From contig CANNZV010000268.1 in the NCBI GenBank assembly GCA_947561585.1, forward strand, positions 381,035 through 445,034: 64,000 nucleotides of DNA, given 5' to 3'. The first letter of the stretch is position 1; each line of letters starts with the position of its first letter. Source of the DNA: Caprella mutica (Eukaryota; Arthropoda; Malacostraca; Amphipoda; Caprellidae). Shown piece after piece: positions 1-10,744 of the stretch. Under the pieces are notes generated by a model. That model worked only from the letters and a program-made list of their open reading frames with translations. It did not search any database and was not told the DNA's origin. A program made the position numbers and the translations under genes.

Positions 1-413
1 GCATTTAAATAATCACAGTATCGGCATCAGCGAAAATCTAGGTAGCGGAATCGGTGAAAATTTTGTTACCGTCCTATCTATAATAATTTCACTTTCAATG
101 GAAAGGTCTAACAATAAATATGCTAAAATACCATTAACTACCTGCAGGAAATAACAATAATAACATTAGAAAACTGGAATTATACCAATTCCTGTTTCTC
201 ATTTCATATTCCAGTGATTCTCGCTATGATCTTCATTACTCTATTGAAACTGTAAATTCAGATTTAACTAATGATGTGCAATAACGATACATTCAAGAAA
301 AATATTGTAATGGATTATTTCTCGCATTGTAAAGTATATTAATTAGACTCCGAAAAGGGTCTTGAATCTTACGGAGTCAATCACTTATTAATATATAAAT
401 AATGCATGGAATA
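1..413. other. Non-coding AT-rich stretch, no gene seen
   Basis: No open frame with protein character, RNA gene or clear repeat structure is visible. The stretch ends where a SINE-like repeat begins. Confidence 0.5.
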
Positions 414-640
414 TAACATCTGCTCCTGAACCAAAAATCTATGCCGCTCACACCAAAAGTGAATGCAATGAACCACGAAGAAGCAGCCAGGCAAAAAAGT
501 GGCTACAGTGTTACTCTATATTCGATGACCAGATCATGGATGCAGAAAAGCTACTAAGTGAATAATATCACTTACCAAGCGCTGTGACTATAAAAGATGC
601 GAGCAACGATATAACTGAAACATAAAAAACCGAAAATCGT
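414..640 (+). repeat. SINE-like interspersed repeat, copy A (diverged)
   Basis: Begins AACATCTGCTCCTGAAC and carries the family landmarks GAAGAAGCAGCCAGGCAAAA, CATGGATGCAGAAAAGCTAC and CACTTACCAAG. The same landmarks recur in the same order at 3268-3515, 15489-15600 (partial), 21443-21690 and, inverted, at 63050-63305. This is the most diverged of the near-full copies. No tRNA-like head was recognised, so the class (SINE or other short retroelement) is inferred from size (about 230-250 bp) and the A-rich 3' end. Confidence 0.6.
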
Positions 641-1386
641 GAAAAAATATACTAGTAGAAGAGCCATCTTCCCAGATTTCTAAAGTAGCGTTAAGTATTT
701 AATATATATTTTCACAAAGATACAAAATTTCAATTATATGAGAGTGGGAAACTGGTTTCTTTTATAGAGTGTCAGAAACTTATTTTTTCAAGAGCACCAG
801 ATATCAATCTTTACCACAAAAAAAATCACATCAGCACTCTTTTCAATTCATAATCATCATAATCTTTATTGAATAAAATAATTTACAATCGTTACACATC
901 AGACAAACATAAAAATATATTCAAGCCAATATGAAGTTTTCCATAGTAGGAAAAGGAAAGCTTTTAAATGTTATAAGCCAATAAATACTTTAGTCAGCAG
1001 AATAACATCACACACAGTCCATCAGGATGAGTTTGCTGACTAAACTTTTAATTTAAAAATTTGTATAACAAAATTTGGCATACAGCTAGCAGAAATTAGA
1101 TATGTGAAATGTTACGTTAGAACATTTAAGGACAAAAGAAAATGAAACAACAAGCATCAGGGAAAATGGAATATTATGAGTAGGTAGAATTAGCTTTTGA
1201 AGTGTGGTTCAGATATCGCAAAGTTGCTAACAGCATAGCCTGGAGATTGTAACTCAGAATTGGTACACATACTAGATTATTGAACCACTGAAGACTTGTT
1301 TTAATATTTCTTGTGTCAGTATCAGATCTAAGAATAATTTACTTCATGTATGTACTAACATACTATATAGTTATATACCATCAGAT
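641..1386. other. Non-coding, no gene seen
   Basis: AT-rich sequence without credible open frames. No repeat family was recognised apart from the minisatellite that follows. Confidence 0.5.
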
Positions 1387-1633
1387 AATCAGAGAAAAGA
1401 GTCACTGTGATGATGTACTATCAGAGAAAAGAGTCACTGTGATGATGTACTATCAGAGAAAAGAGTCACTGTGATGATGTACTATCAGAGAAAAGAGTCA
1501 CTGTGAAGATGTACTATCAGAGAAAAGAGTCACTGTGATGATGTACTGTCAGAGAAAAGAGTCACTGTGATGATGTACTATCAGAGAAAAGAGTCACTGT
1601 GATGATGTACTATCAGAGAAAAGAGTCACTGAG
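1387..1633. repeat. Minisatellite, 32-bp unit, about 7.7 copies
   Basis: Head-to-tail copies of a 32-bp unit built on TATCAGAGAAAAGAGTCACT followed by GTGATGATGTAC. The units are almost identical; rare substitutions include GAAGATG for GATGATG and CTGTCAG for CTATCAG. The near-identity suggests recent expansion. Confidence 0.95.
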
Positions 1634-2216
1634 TGAAGTAAATTTCAGAATTCAGTTTCCTAATTTTGTATCATTTTAGAAAATTGTCATCGGAACTAAC
1701 ACCAATTTTAAAATATATTAAAAAACATTACAATTAGCAGAGTTATATTTAGGATGGAATTAGTAAACAGTGAAGAAATCACAGGAGAAACTTTTTCTTT
1801 GACTGTGGTAAACATGACTTCATGTACTACTACTTGATTCTTCAGGTGAAATAATTGTAGCTTTTAATATTATTCTCTATCAGAAAGCATTTAATATGTT
1901 TTTGTCCAATAATCAGCAGAACCCTATTTCAATATCCTTGAATTGTATTAAGAATATGTATTACAGCTTTACATTCAATATTAACATTACTGTGTGCAGA
2001 ATAATTGACTCAATTAAGAGTTTTATTACAATATTAGAAAATTCTGACTGCATGCCTATTAGTAGATAGCTAGTTTCATAATACTGACTGCATATGATCT
2101 ACATAAGCCTTTTAGTAGATAGCTAGTTTCATAATACTGATGATACCAGAGTTCATAGTGATCATCAAAATGATTACAGAAAACTGAACTTTACCTTTGT
2201 ACAACTCTCTTACTAA
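1634..2216. other. Non-coding; short duplicated segment
   Basis: No gene is visible. A short direct duplication built on TTAGTAGATAGCTAGTTTC is seen near 2059 and 2109. Confidence 0.5.
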
Positions 2217-2482
2217 AGGGCCGTACACACTTAGGGTTTTTTAAGTCTTTCCACCAGACTTTTTGTTAAGCTCCTCCTACTTTTTCCACAAGATAAGAAA
2301 AACTATATGATTGATATTTATTTTAGTTGTTATTCATGATACCTACAGGTATCATGGATAACAACTAAAAGTTGGATACCAACTAAAATAAATAATAATT
2401 ATATCGATCTTTCTTATATTCTCGTGGAAAAAGTAGGAGCTTCTGGTGGAAAGACTTAAAAACACTACGTGTGTACGGCCCT
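2217..2482. mobile_element. Harbinger-like MITE with hairpin structure
   Basis: A 266-bp element whose ends are inverted copies of AGGGCCGTACACAC. It is flanked by identical TAA triplets (2214-2216 and 2483-2485). Inner arms also pair (CTTTCCACCAGA against TCTGGTGGAAAG, and CTACTTTTTCCAC against GTGGAAAAAGTAG), around a palindromic centre with ATACCTACAGGTAT. Three-base TAA/TTA duplications with GGGC-type termini are typical of PIF/Harbinger non-autonomous elements. No transposase is encoded. Confidence 0.85.
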
Positions 2483-2584
2483 TAACAGTCTCCAATAAAT
2501 ATTGATTTTAATTGGTTAGGGAACCAGGGAGCACCAGGTCCCTTCTCTTACCTTCGTGAAGGCGAGAGCCCTTGGGTGAGAAGT

Positions 2585-2756
2585 AGGGTTGTGACAATAT
2601 GCGTATAAAATCATAGATCTTAGTAATAGCATAGACGAAACGAAATGGTATCGAATACTATATACTGCTGGTTTAGAACGCTTCAGTACTGTTCATTTCT
2701 CTCCGTCTATAATATTTTCAGGATCTATGATTTTAATCCCATATTGTCACAACCCT
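2585..2756. mobile_element. Mutator-like MITE (172 bp)
   Basis: Ends are the inverted repeats AGGGTTGTGACAATATG and CATATTGTCACAACCCT. Inner arms also pair (AAAATCATAGATC against GATCTATGATTTT). Flanks carry the 9-bp direct repeat GGTGAGAAG at 2575-2583 and 2757-2765. A 9-bp target duplication with a G-rich inverted end fits the Mutator superfamily. The class is inferred; the element boundaries are directly visible. Confidence 0.8.
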
Positions 2757-3267
2757 GGTGAGAAGCAATAACTAGCTACATAACTGTAAAGTGAGATCAA
2801 CTCTTAGGACTAGTAAAGGTAAGAATTTAAATAACAGGGAAATATGGCTAGTGTTTATTATCTAGAGAGAAACCATTGGCTACATTCTTTTTTTATATAG
2901 ATGTACAGTATATACAGATTACATATATATTATGGCTAAAAATATTGAAAATGTACTATTTTCAGCTGCAATAACCTTTAAGACTAACCCTATTCACTAA
3001 ATCCTTTTCAAAATGATTAATATAGTAATGAAATGAGTGCATGATGAAAGTAATGACACATGGAAAACATTCCTAACGATGATAGTAGGTAGCTACATGA
3101 AAATATTAGAGTTTGAAATTTGAAGACAGTTACATCTTGCAAAATTTATATTCACATAAGTGAACACCTTTCCTATTATAAAAAGACTATTAAATATTCA
3201 ATTGAATAACTAGTAACACACATACAAATTTTCATACAATTAACCTAAAGTTATATTTAGTAGAGAG
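2757..3267. other. Non-coding, no gene seen
   Basis: AT-rich, no protein-like frames and no RNA gene recognised. Confidence 0.5.
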
Positions 3268-3515
3268 TTTGACGTCTGCTTCTGAACGAAAGGTCATTTC
3301 ACTGACATCAAAAGGAACTTAAATACAAGGGACAGGAAGAAGCAGTCAGAAAAGAAAGTGACTCCATAAACAAAGTCACCTACGACCAGTTGGTGACAAA
3401 GCTCATGAATGAAAAAAAGCTACTCCATGAATGACAGTCATTTACCAAGGAATGAAACTAAAAGGACATAAGCTCCAATGACTGCACTCACGGATGGAAG
3501 AGGAAAATTAAAAAA
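3268..3515 (+). repeat. SINE-like interspersed repeat, copy B
   Basis: Near-full copy of the family. It starts around CGTCTGCTTCTGAACGAAAG and contains GGAAGAAGCAGTCAGAAAAG, GACAAAGCTCATGAATG and TTACCAAGGAATGAAAC. It ends in GAAGAGGAAAATTAAAAAAA, an A-rich tail expected of a retroposed element. Confidence 0.7.
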
Positions 3516-3566
3516 AAAACTAATTTAAATTACTATAGTTAGTTGGCAAAGAGACGCCACCCTCCT

Positions 3567-3572
3567 TTTATT
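3567..3572 (-). terminator. Candidate polyadenylation signal for the 4-10 kb gene
   Basis: AATAAA on the minus strand, about 380 bases downstream of the stop codon at 3954. The hexamer is common in AT-rich DNA, so this is only a candidate. Confidence 0.3.
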
Positions 3573-3953
3573 AAGTTCACTGCACAATTAAACTTAAACA
3601 CTTCCACACTTCTTAAAAATTATCACATTTAAATTTAACACATAACTAGCTACAAATAATTCCTGATTGACATCAACATTTTACCTAGCTATGAGGTACC
3701 TAAAAATAAAATAAAACTAGATCACTGACAGCAAACAAATCAGAAAAGAAAGAGAATAAAGAGCTAAGAGTGCATCAATAAAATAGCTAAAGTAAATTAA
3801 AGAAATAATAACTTCTTGCAGAAACAAAAAAGGAACTGAATATATGAAGCTAGGGTATATAATTCAAGAGTTGTATCATCTACAATAGAAAAATTTGAAC
3901 CTATTCAAATTAAAATATCACAATTCACCCAATAAAAAGTTAACACAAAATAG

Positions 3954-6900
3954 CTACACCTCACAGTTCAGAGCACCTTGGAGTCTTGGAGTTGGAGGAA
4001 CAACACAAATAGTTGGTTTTGGCCTGACAAATTTATTTTTAGTCGAAACGTGCTCAGTGGTAAGTAGTAAATTTTTAACATCAAGTCCCAATTTGTTAGG
4101 ATTACCAGTGGGCGGTACACTTGTTATTGATGTAATTTTGACACCCGAAACCAGTTTGTCGCTCTTCGCTTTAATCGCTTTCGTATTAATAGAAGAGTTG
4201 TTATCAGATAATGAATTAATTTTGACACCCGGAGCCAGTTTGTTGCTCTTCTTTTCTTTAACCGCTTTCGTATTAATAGAAGAGTTGTTATTAGATAATG
4301 AAGTAATTTTGACACCAGGAACCAGTTTTTCGCTCTTCTTTCCTTCAACTGCATCGGTGTTATTAGATGAGTTTCTATAAGAGAGACTTGAATTTTTAGG
4401 GTTTTCAGCAATTCTTTGATTTTTAGATGATATGACCACAGTCCTAGCATTGCTGAGAATTCCAATATTAGGAAGAGTATATTGACCATGCTCATTAACT
4501 TTCTCTGAAATACTGAATGAACCACTCTTAGATTGACTAAATGTTGGAATATTAGTTGTTTTATTAGGCTTGGGACGGAAATTTCTCAAGGCTTTATTTG
4601 CATTATCTGAAGTTTTTCTTTCAGTGGATTTAATGGTGTTGTCTATTACTTTGACACCATTCTTATTTTGGTCAGTAACTGGGATTTGAGAAAGAAATAC
4701 CTTACCATTTTCATCACAGTTGCTTATAAGGTTGGAAATAGTTAGATTTGATTTAGTGTTATCATTTTTGTTTAGAATAGAGTAATTTTTCATAATGTCT
4801 GCCAGAGATGTTTCTCCGAGTTTTCCCGGAACTGACAGAGTCATTTTCACAGACTTCACATTTGAGGAATACTTTTTAACAATATTTTCGGACACTATTT
4901 CTAGATCATCATCATCAGACAGAGAAATAACATCAAATACATCTTTATTGGAAGATGAATTAGCAGAATTACTATTTTGACACTGGTCTTGGGTAGGAGA
5001 TACTTCATCAACAGTCTTACTTGTAGAATCAGTAGCAAGAAGTCTATCTTTTGTCTTGAGTGCAATATCTGAAGTTGATTCAGCACTAACAATTGGCACT
5101 TCAGGAATCTCTATGTTATCTAATTCTGGTGAATTAACATCATCGAATTCTGGTACGTGATTTGAGATACAATCCATTCGACCTTCTCTAACATGATCAG
5201 CAGTAGAACTGGCAACCTGACTAGAAGAACTACTTTCTTCCTGACAAGCACCATCAACTATTGGCTCATTATGAGCAGGTTTTTTAGATAAATTGTCATT
5301 TTTAAAGAACTTCATTATCTCATCATTTTGCTCTAATTTCTTTGGCTTGTGTACTTTTCTTCGTGATCTTCTAATCGAAGTGACTGAAACTACACTAGCA
5401 TCTCTTTTCTGAGAATGTTGTTCAGTAGTTTCTTTAGCAACAATCACATTTTCATTCTCCCTATTAAAATCTCTGGCAAAATTATTACTATCCAGTTTAT
5501 CACTCAAGTTAGTAGATTCTATGACATCATCAACATTGGGGTTAGTTTTTAAGGTACATTTATCACCTAGCATTTTACTACAAACGCCTTTCATTTTCAT
5601 ACTATTATTTGAGCTGCTCTTTGAAAGGGTCTTCTCAACTTCTTCAGAAAAGTCATCACCATTATCTTCAAGAAGTCTATCCTCACTCTCCTTACATTCA
5701 TCAAATTGAATATTTTCTTTTTGAAATATATTAGTTTTATTTTTTTCTAATGTAGCTACACCATTCTTATTTGGAGCACTTTCCCTGTCAACCTCCTTCA
5801 AAAATATATTTTCATGGCTACAGTTTTCAGTCGTGATATTTTTATCCGTGGTAGAGCATGACAAGTTAGCAGTTCCATTACTTTCTACTACTGGAGAGAC
5901 CATTTCTTCAGTGGAAAATCTAGGTTTTTTATTGGGAGTATTATCTTCATTCAGTGGTAATCCAATATCAAACTCTTTGCTGAGTTTCCTTTTAAGTGGA
6001 GTAAGGGTTGAAGAAGGAGGAGCAGTGGAGGAAGAGGGAGAAGTGATGGAGGAAGGAGCAGTGAAGAAAGAAGAAGTGGGAATGGAGGGAGGAGAGGTGA
6101 GAATGGAGGGAGGAGAGGTGAGAATGGAGGGAGGAAAGGTGAGAATGGAGGGAGGAAAGGTGAGAATAGAGGGTGAAATTGAAATGGATGTTGGAGCAGT
6201 TTTGATAGAGGGAGGAGCAGTAGTGATAGGGGGAGGAGCAGTAGTGATAGAAGGAGGAGCAGTAGTGATAGAAGGAGGAGCAGTAGTGATAGAGGGAGAA
6301 GCATTGGAGAAAGAGAGAGGAGCATTGGAGAAAGAGAGAGGAGCAGTGGTGATAGAAGGAGGAGGAGTAGTGATAGAGGGAAGAGCAGTGGTGATAGCAG
6401 GAGGACCAGTGGAGAAAGAGGGAGGACCAGTGGAGAAAGAGGGAGGACCAGTGGAGAAAGAGGGAGGACCAGTGGAGAAAGAGGGAGGACCAGTGGAGAA
6501 AGAGGAAGGAGCTGTGGTGAAAGAGGCAGGAGCAGTGGTGAAAGAGGCAGGAGCTGTGGTGAAAGAGGCAGGAGCAGTGGTGAAAGAGGCAGGAGCAGTG
6601 GTGAAAGAGGCAGGAGCAGTGGTGAAAGAGGCAGGAGCTGTGGTGAAAGAGGCAGGAGCAGTGTTGAAAGAAGCAGGAGCAGTGGTGAAAGAGGGAGGAG
6701 CAGTGGTGAAAGAGGGAGGAGCAGTGGTGAAAGAGGGAGGAGCAGTGGTGAAAGAGGGAGGAGCAGTGGTGAAAGAGGGAGGAGCAGTGGTGATAGAGAG
6801 AGGAGCAGTGGTGATAGAGGGAGGAGCTGTTTTGGAAGAGGGAGAAGAGGTGAAAGTGGGAGGAGCAGTAGTTGATGAGAAAGAGTGATTAGCTAACTCT

Positions 6901-7153
6901 GCATTTGTAAAATGATCATTGAAAGATGAGAAACTGCTTCTAGTTTCATTGTCTGACTCACTAATGTGATTAGTTTGGGAGTTAATGTTTGAAAGAGCAT
7001 CAAAGTTTTCATTAGGTGCATCTTGTACATCATTTTCTTCATGATAGGATGATAAATAAGAGGAGTAGCTATCATTGAACGTATCATAGGAAGTTATACT
7101 TGATTCCACTTGGGAATCCATTTCCGTAGGTAGCAAATCTTCAGAATCATCAG
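3954..7153 (-). CDS. Exon 3 (terminal) of the unrecognised nuclear-type protein
   Basis: A 3.2-kb exon from acceptor GATTTCAG to the stop codon at 3954. It begins ADDSEDLLPTEMDSQ, passes through a roughly 280-residue Ser/Thr/Pro repeat, then a Ser/Asp/Asn-rich region with the SIM-like VISLSDDDD, SLADIMKNY and GVKVIDNTI. It then has three diverged copies of an approximately 25-residue repeat (K-V-PGVKITSLSNNNSS-type, about 4140-4390) and ends TPRLQGALNCEV. Frames on the opposite strand over this exon (e.g. 5833-6888) are mirror images of the repeat. Confidence 0.8.
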
Positions 7154-9802
7154 CTGAAATCGAATAGAAATTTAATTCAGTAAAAAAATATAATTTAGAT
7201 AATACAGTTCACAATTTTAAACCATACAGTTACGGAGCAATAGATTTTTTTATATTAGTTAACAAGAAACTATTCTACAAAAAAATGTCTCAACTCTAAT
7301 AGAACTACTATAATGAAGCTGAAATACATACCATCATTTCTTCTAATTTGCATGTTGAGTAGATTGTAGCAAAGTCGAGAAACACTAACGTGATTGATAT
7401 CATGCTTGGCAACAAAATCCTCAGTCACCGATGATAGATTCAGTTTGTGGAGCACAACCTTCACACTTTTATCTGGATAGAGAAAATATACAAATAGCTA
7501 TATATTCAAATAAAATAACAATCATCCAAGGGGATTATAAACTAGCTACTGAAAATGAATCTTACAAACAACTGGCTCAACTTCTCAATTGAATTTCTAT
7601 TGGTTGAGAGTCAAATGTTCTAAAAACATGCTTTATTTAGAATTAAAGATGTTAATTTAACATTTGATCTTTATATATTTTCTAGATATAGTGGAGCTTG
7701 TTATCTTTCCCCTGCAGTTTCTGGCATAGGAGCATAATTGATGTATAGAGTTAAGATATTGAGAGTGATGATGATATAGCTACAGAGTAAAAATATTGAG
7801 AGCAATATTTAATGTAAAGTTATTGTGGATGTAGTTCTAGCTACCATATCAGATGAGTCAGTAGTATTTAGAGCCAACTTAACATTAATTCAGACATTTT
7901 TTCATAAGATTCCCCAAATATTATTGAGTGGGATATTTTTGGATATGAATGGTAAAATACAAAACTTTTCAAAGAAATTTAAATAATTTCTATAGCAATT
8001 ATTGCATAATTTGTTCAAAAAATAATTATTTAATAAATTATATAGCATTGATAAATTCAATTTTGAAAGTTTTTTTATGGTAAACAAAAATGTTGATTGA
8101 TAGAGGTTATCAACGAAAAAAAAAAAGTAGAAGAATTAAGAAATTCTTTAGATTCAATAGTTAGTCATTTCAGTCGAGCATTATGCCAGCACGTAAAAGT
8201 AGTATTAAATTATTAGTTGTGAAACTCGTGTTTGAGAACAATATATTTATAATCAGGAAGTGGTTTAACTGTATTTAAGTTACAATTGTTGGATAGTGCA
8301 AAATGATAATCCTATGAAAAGAAAGAGCCATCACGTTGGCTCTCAATTGACTATATCAGTGAAGAGAGCATTCTTCAATTAGTTTTAATGGAAATGCAAT
8401 TAACAAATAGAAACTAGTACTGCAATATCAATATATGAGAAAATAGATAATGGAATTACTCACCTAATATGACAGGAAGTTGCACTTGAGATCTAGATTT
8501 ATTTTTCTTGCTATTCTTATTGATTTTGCTTTCCATCTCTGCCTGACGTTTCATAATGTCGTCCAAGCTTTGTAGTCTGATGGATCTTTGTAATTTTTCT
8601 ATTTTACCATTGTTTGCTGTTCCTTCTATAGATCCTGCATCTAGATTCCTTTGAATAGTAGCATTAGAAATAACTTTCACACCATTGTATTTCTTTAGGG
8701 TATGTTCCCCTTGTACAGATTTTGAGGGAGAATATCCACCTCCATACATTGTATCATATTTATTTGAGATTTGAGATACCAATTGCTTAGTTGTAGGCCT
8801 TTTTGTATAATTTGAGTCAGTGTGAGTATCAGAGCTTTCAAAATACTTCAAAACTTTTTCAAAAGCTGTGTTCATTTTATCATTTTCTCTTTCACTGCAA
8901 ATCTCATCAAAATGTCTCTTTCGTTTTATCTTACGACTTGGGCGCGTATTTGTGGAGGAGGATCCATGAGATGAATTGGAATCATCACAATATAGGAAAC
9001 TTGTTTGGGGAATAATAGGTACATATTCATATGTATAATATTTCAAATCTCTCTTGATTTTTTTCAATCTTTTTATTCTTCTTGTTATCTCTGAGTTTTC
9101 ATAATCAAATCCAAGGAAATCACTTTCTTCTTCAACAGGTGTTTTAGCGGTAACAGCCCAAAGTTCATTAGGAGTTAGATAATTGAATGGCTCAAACAAT
9201 TTCATGCTATTATCACATTTATCATAATGTTGAGGAATCAGAGTAGAAGAAAGAGGAGACTGGAATCGTTTCCTCTTAGATGCTCCAGATAACTGGATTG
9301 TTGGCTGATATTCAGAAATTGCTTCAGGTATTTCAGAAATTGATTCAGTTATTTCAGAAATTGATTCAGTTATTTTAGAAATTGATTCAGGTATTTCAGA
9401 AATTGATTCAGGTATTTCAGAAATTGATTCAGGTATTTCAGAAAATGATTCAGGTATTTCAGAAATGGACTCAGGTATTTCAGAAATTGATTTTGGTATT
9501 TCTGCAATACTGAGAGAGTCATTACTCTTTTCATTTTCACCAAAAAACTCTCCTTCTGTTTTAATGTATTCCTCATTAGATATAGGATTACTATAAGCTT
9601 TGTTCATATCATTGTCATTTTGCAATAACATACCACTAATATCAAACAGAGGTTCCAATTTTACTGACAATTTATTATCCACGTAACTTTCATCATACTG
9701 TGAAATATCAGTCGAAGGATATTCTTCTAACTTCACTTCTGCTACAGCTTGAGGAAGAGATTTAGAAGAAGAACCTTCATTCACTTCTGTTTCAGTCTCC
9801 AT
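3954..9802 (-). CDS. Unrecognised low-complexity, probably nuclear protein (1,559 aa, three coding exons)
   Basis: Joining 9802-8464, 7472-7332 and 7153-3954 gives one uninterrupted frame. Splice sites are good: donors GTGAGT and GTATGT, acceptors CTATCCAG and GATTTCAG, all junctions in phase 1. The start METETEVNE is the first ATG after a likely acceptor at 9810, so a 5' untranslated exon (or more coding exons) probably lies further upstream. The product is hydrophilic, with Ser/Thr/Glu-rich stretches, basic clusters such as RKIKRKRHFDE, TPLKRKLSKEF and IRRSRRKVHKPKK, and a SUMO-interaction-like motif VISLSDDDD near residue 1230. There are two in-frame minisatellites. Residues about 447-493, encoded by the small middle exon (VVLHKLNLSSVTEDFVAKHD...), are the only part that looks like a compact folded segment. 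A nuclear or chromatin role is inferred from composition only. I do not recognise the family. Confidence 0.8.
6030..6870 (-). repeat. Coding minisatellite, 21-bp unit (TTAPPSF-type)
   Basis: About 38 head-to-tail 7-residue units with consensus TTAPPSF or TTAPASF, giving way to STGPPSF and then more diverged LTFPPSI-type units. The period is an exact multiple of three, so copy-number change keeps the frame. Ser/Thr/Pro density is mucin-like, but no signal peptide was seen, so a secreted mucin is unlikely. Confidence 0.9.
7332..7472 (-). CDS. Exon 2 of the unrecognised nuclear-type protein
   Basis: 141 bases, phase 1 in and phase 1 out. It encodes DKSVKVVLHKLN...LSRLCYNLL-like sequence ending QIRRND. 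It is not low-complexity, unlike its neighbours, and is probably the most conserved part of the protein. Bounded by acceptor CTATCCAG and donor GTATGT. Confidence 0.75.
8464..9802 (-). CDS. Exon 1 (coding part) of the unrecognised nuclear-type protein
   Basis: 1,339 coding bases, 446 codons plus one base. It ends QVQLPVIL at donor GTGAGT. It contains the EIPESIS repeat (about residues 103-165), a Lys/Arg-rich stretch RRIKRLKKIKRDLKYY, an NLS-like KIKRKRHFD, and the sequence GVKVISNATI followed by SLDDIMKRQ. Both of the last two have partner sequences in exon 3. Confidence 0.8.
9308..9496 (-). repeat. Coding minisatellite, 21-bp unit (EIPESIS)
   Basis: Nine 7-residue units: EIPKSIS, several EIPESIS or EIPESFS, KITESIS, EITESIS and EIPEAIS. 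In frame within exon 1 of the unrecognised gene. Confidence 0.9.
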
Positions 9803-9907
9803 TGTATGCCTAATTGTTATGATAAATTGGGAAAAATAAAAACTTGAAAAAAATTCATGATCTGTAAGAGAGGTGAAAATCTTAAATAGCATTATGAGTA
9901 AATTCAC

Positions 9908-10744
9908 TATTCAAATTTTCCTTTTAAGTAACTAATGAAATGCCATTAACATTTCAATTTAAAAGCATTATCTTTAATAATTATTGAGCAACATGTTTTA
10001 ATCAATCAGAGCACATTAATTCAAAAGAAGGAAGATGCAAATTGATAGTAGTTAAAGATAAGTGAAAGAGAATCACCAACCTGTCATATCAAGGGAATGT
10101 TGGCTTACTATTAAAATTAATTAGCTGCAAGTGAAAAATGAGTACCTGGAATTGACATGGAATGGTGAGTTCATAAATAACCCTCACATTACTTTAAAAA
10201 GTGCAAGGAAGTTTCATAGATTCAGTTAGACAGGAAACTTAAGACCCGTAGATGTCCTCTAAGTAAAAGACAAACCTCTACTTGAAACTATGAAACCATG
10301 TCATGAAGTAAGATTATTCACAGAACTACCCCCAAAAATTAATCATAAGGGGTGAGTTAATGCAGCTGATTACACCCCCCCCCCCCCAATAGATACCAGA
10401 TAATAAAGCATGTTCTCTCTCACCATATTATTGGCGAGACAACTATATACTTTGACTGTTTCAATTGAAAATGGAGAAAAATCAAACTTTCTCCTATGCT
10501 ACAATGTTATTTTGAATAAAATTAATGATAATTTTATTCTTTTTTTGGTGAGAAATTTAACTTCTTTTTTGGAATTAGCTGGAGAGAGAAAGGGAGAGTT
10601 TTTTAAGAGCCATAAACTTTTAATTACTCCTTGTCCACTGCTATTTCACTTATAACTGGTTTATGTATTTTTATGACTTCTTATCACTAAATGTTTCTAC
10701 TTTTAGCTCTCCAAATCTGAAATACGTGGAACATGCATTGATTA
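9908..10744. other. Upstream region of the 4-10 kb gene
   Basis: No coding exon is evident. The 5' untranslated exon and promoter of the minus-strand gene should lie here or beyond. A poly-C run of 14 bases sits at about 10374-10387. Confidence 0.4.

Noticed and set aside
3895..4380. 161-codon plus-strand frame
   Set aside because: Shadow of the C-terminal repeats of the minus-strand exon.
5833..6888. 351-codon plus-strand frame opposite the unknown gene
   Set aside because: Mirror image of the coding minisatellite in exon 3; the minus-strand frame extends far beyond the repeat on both sides and has splice partners.
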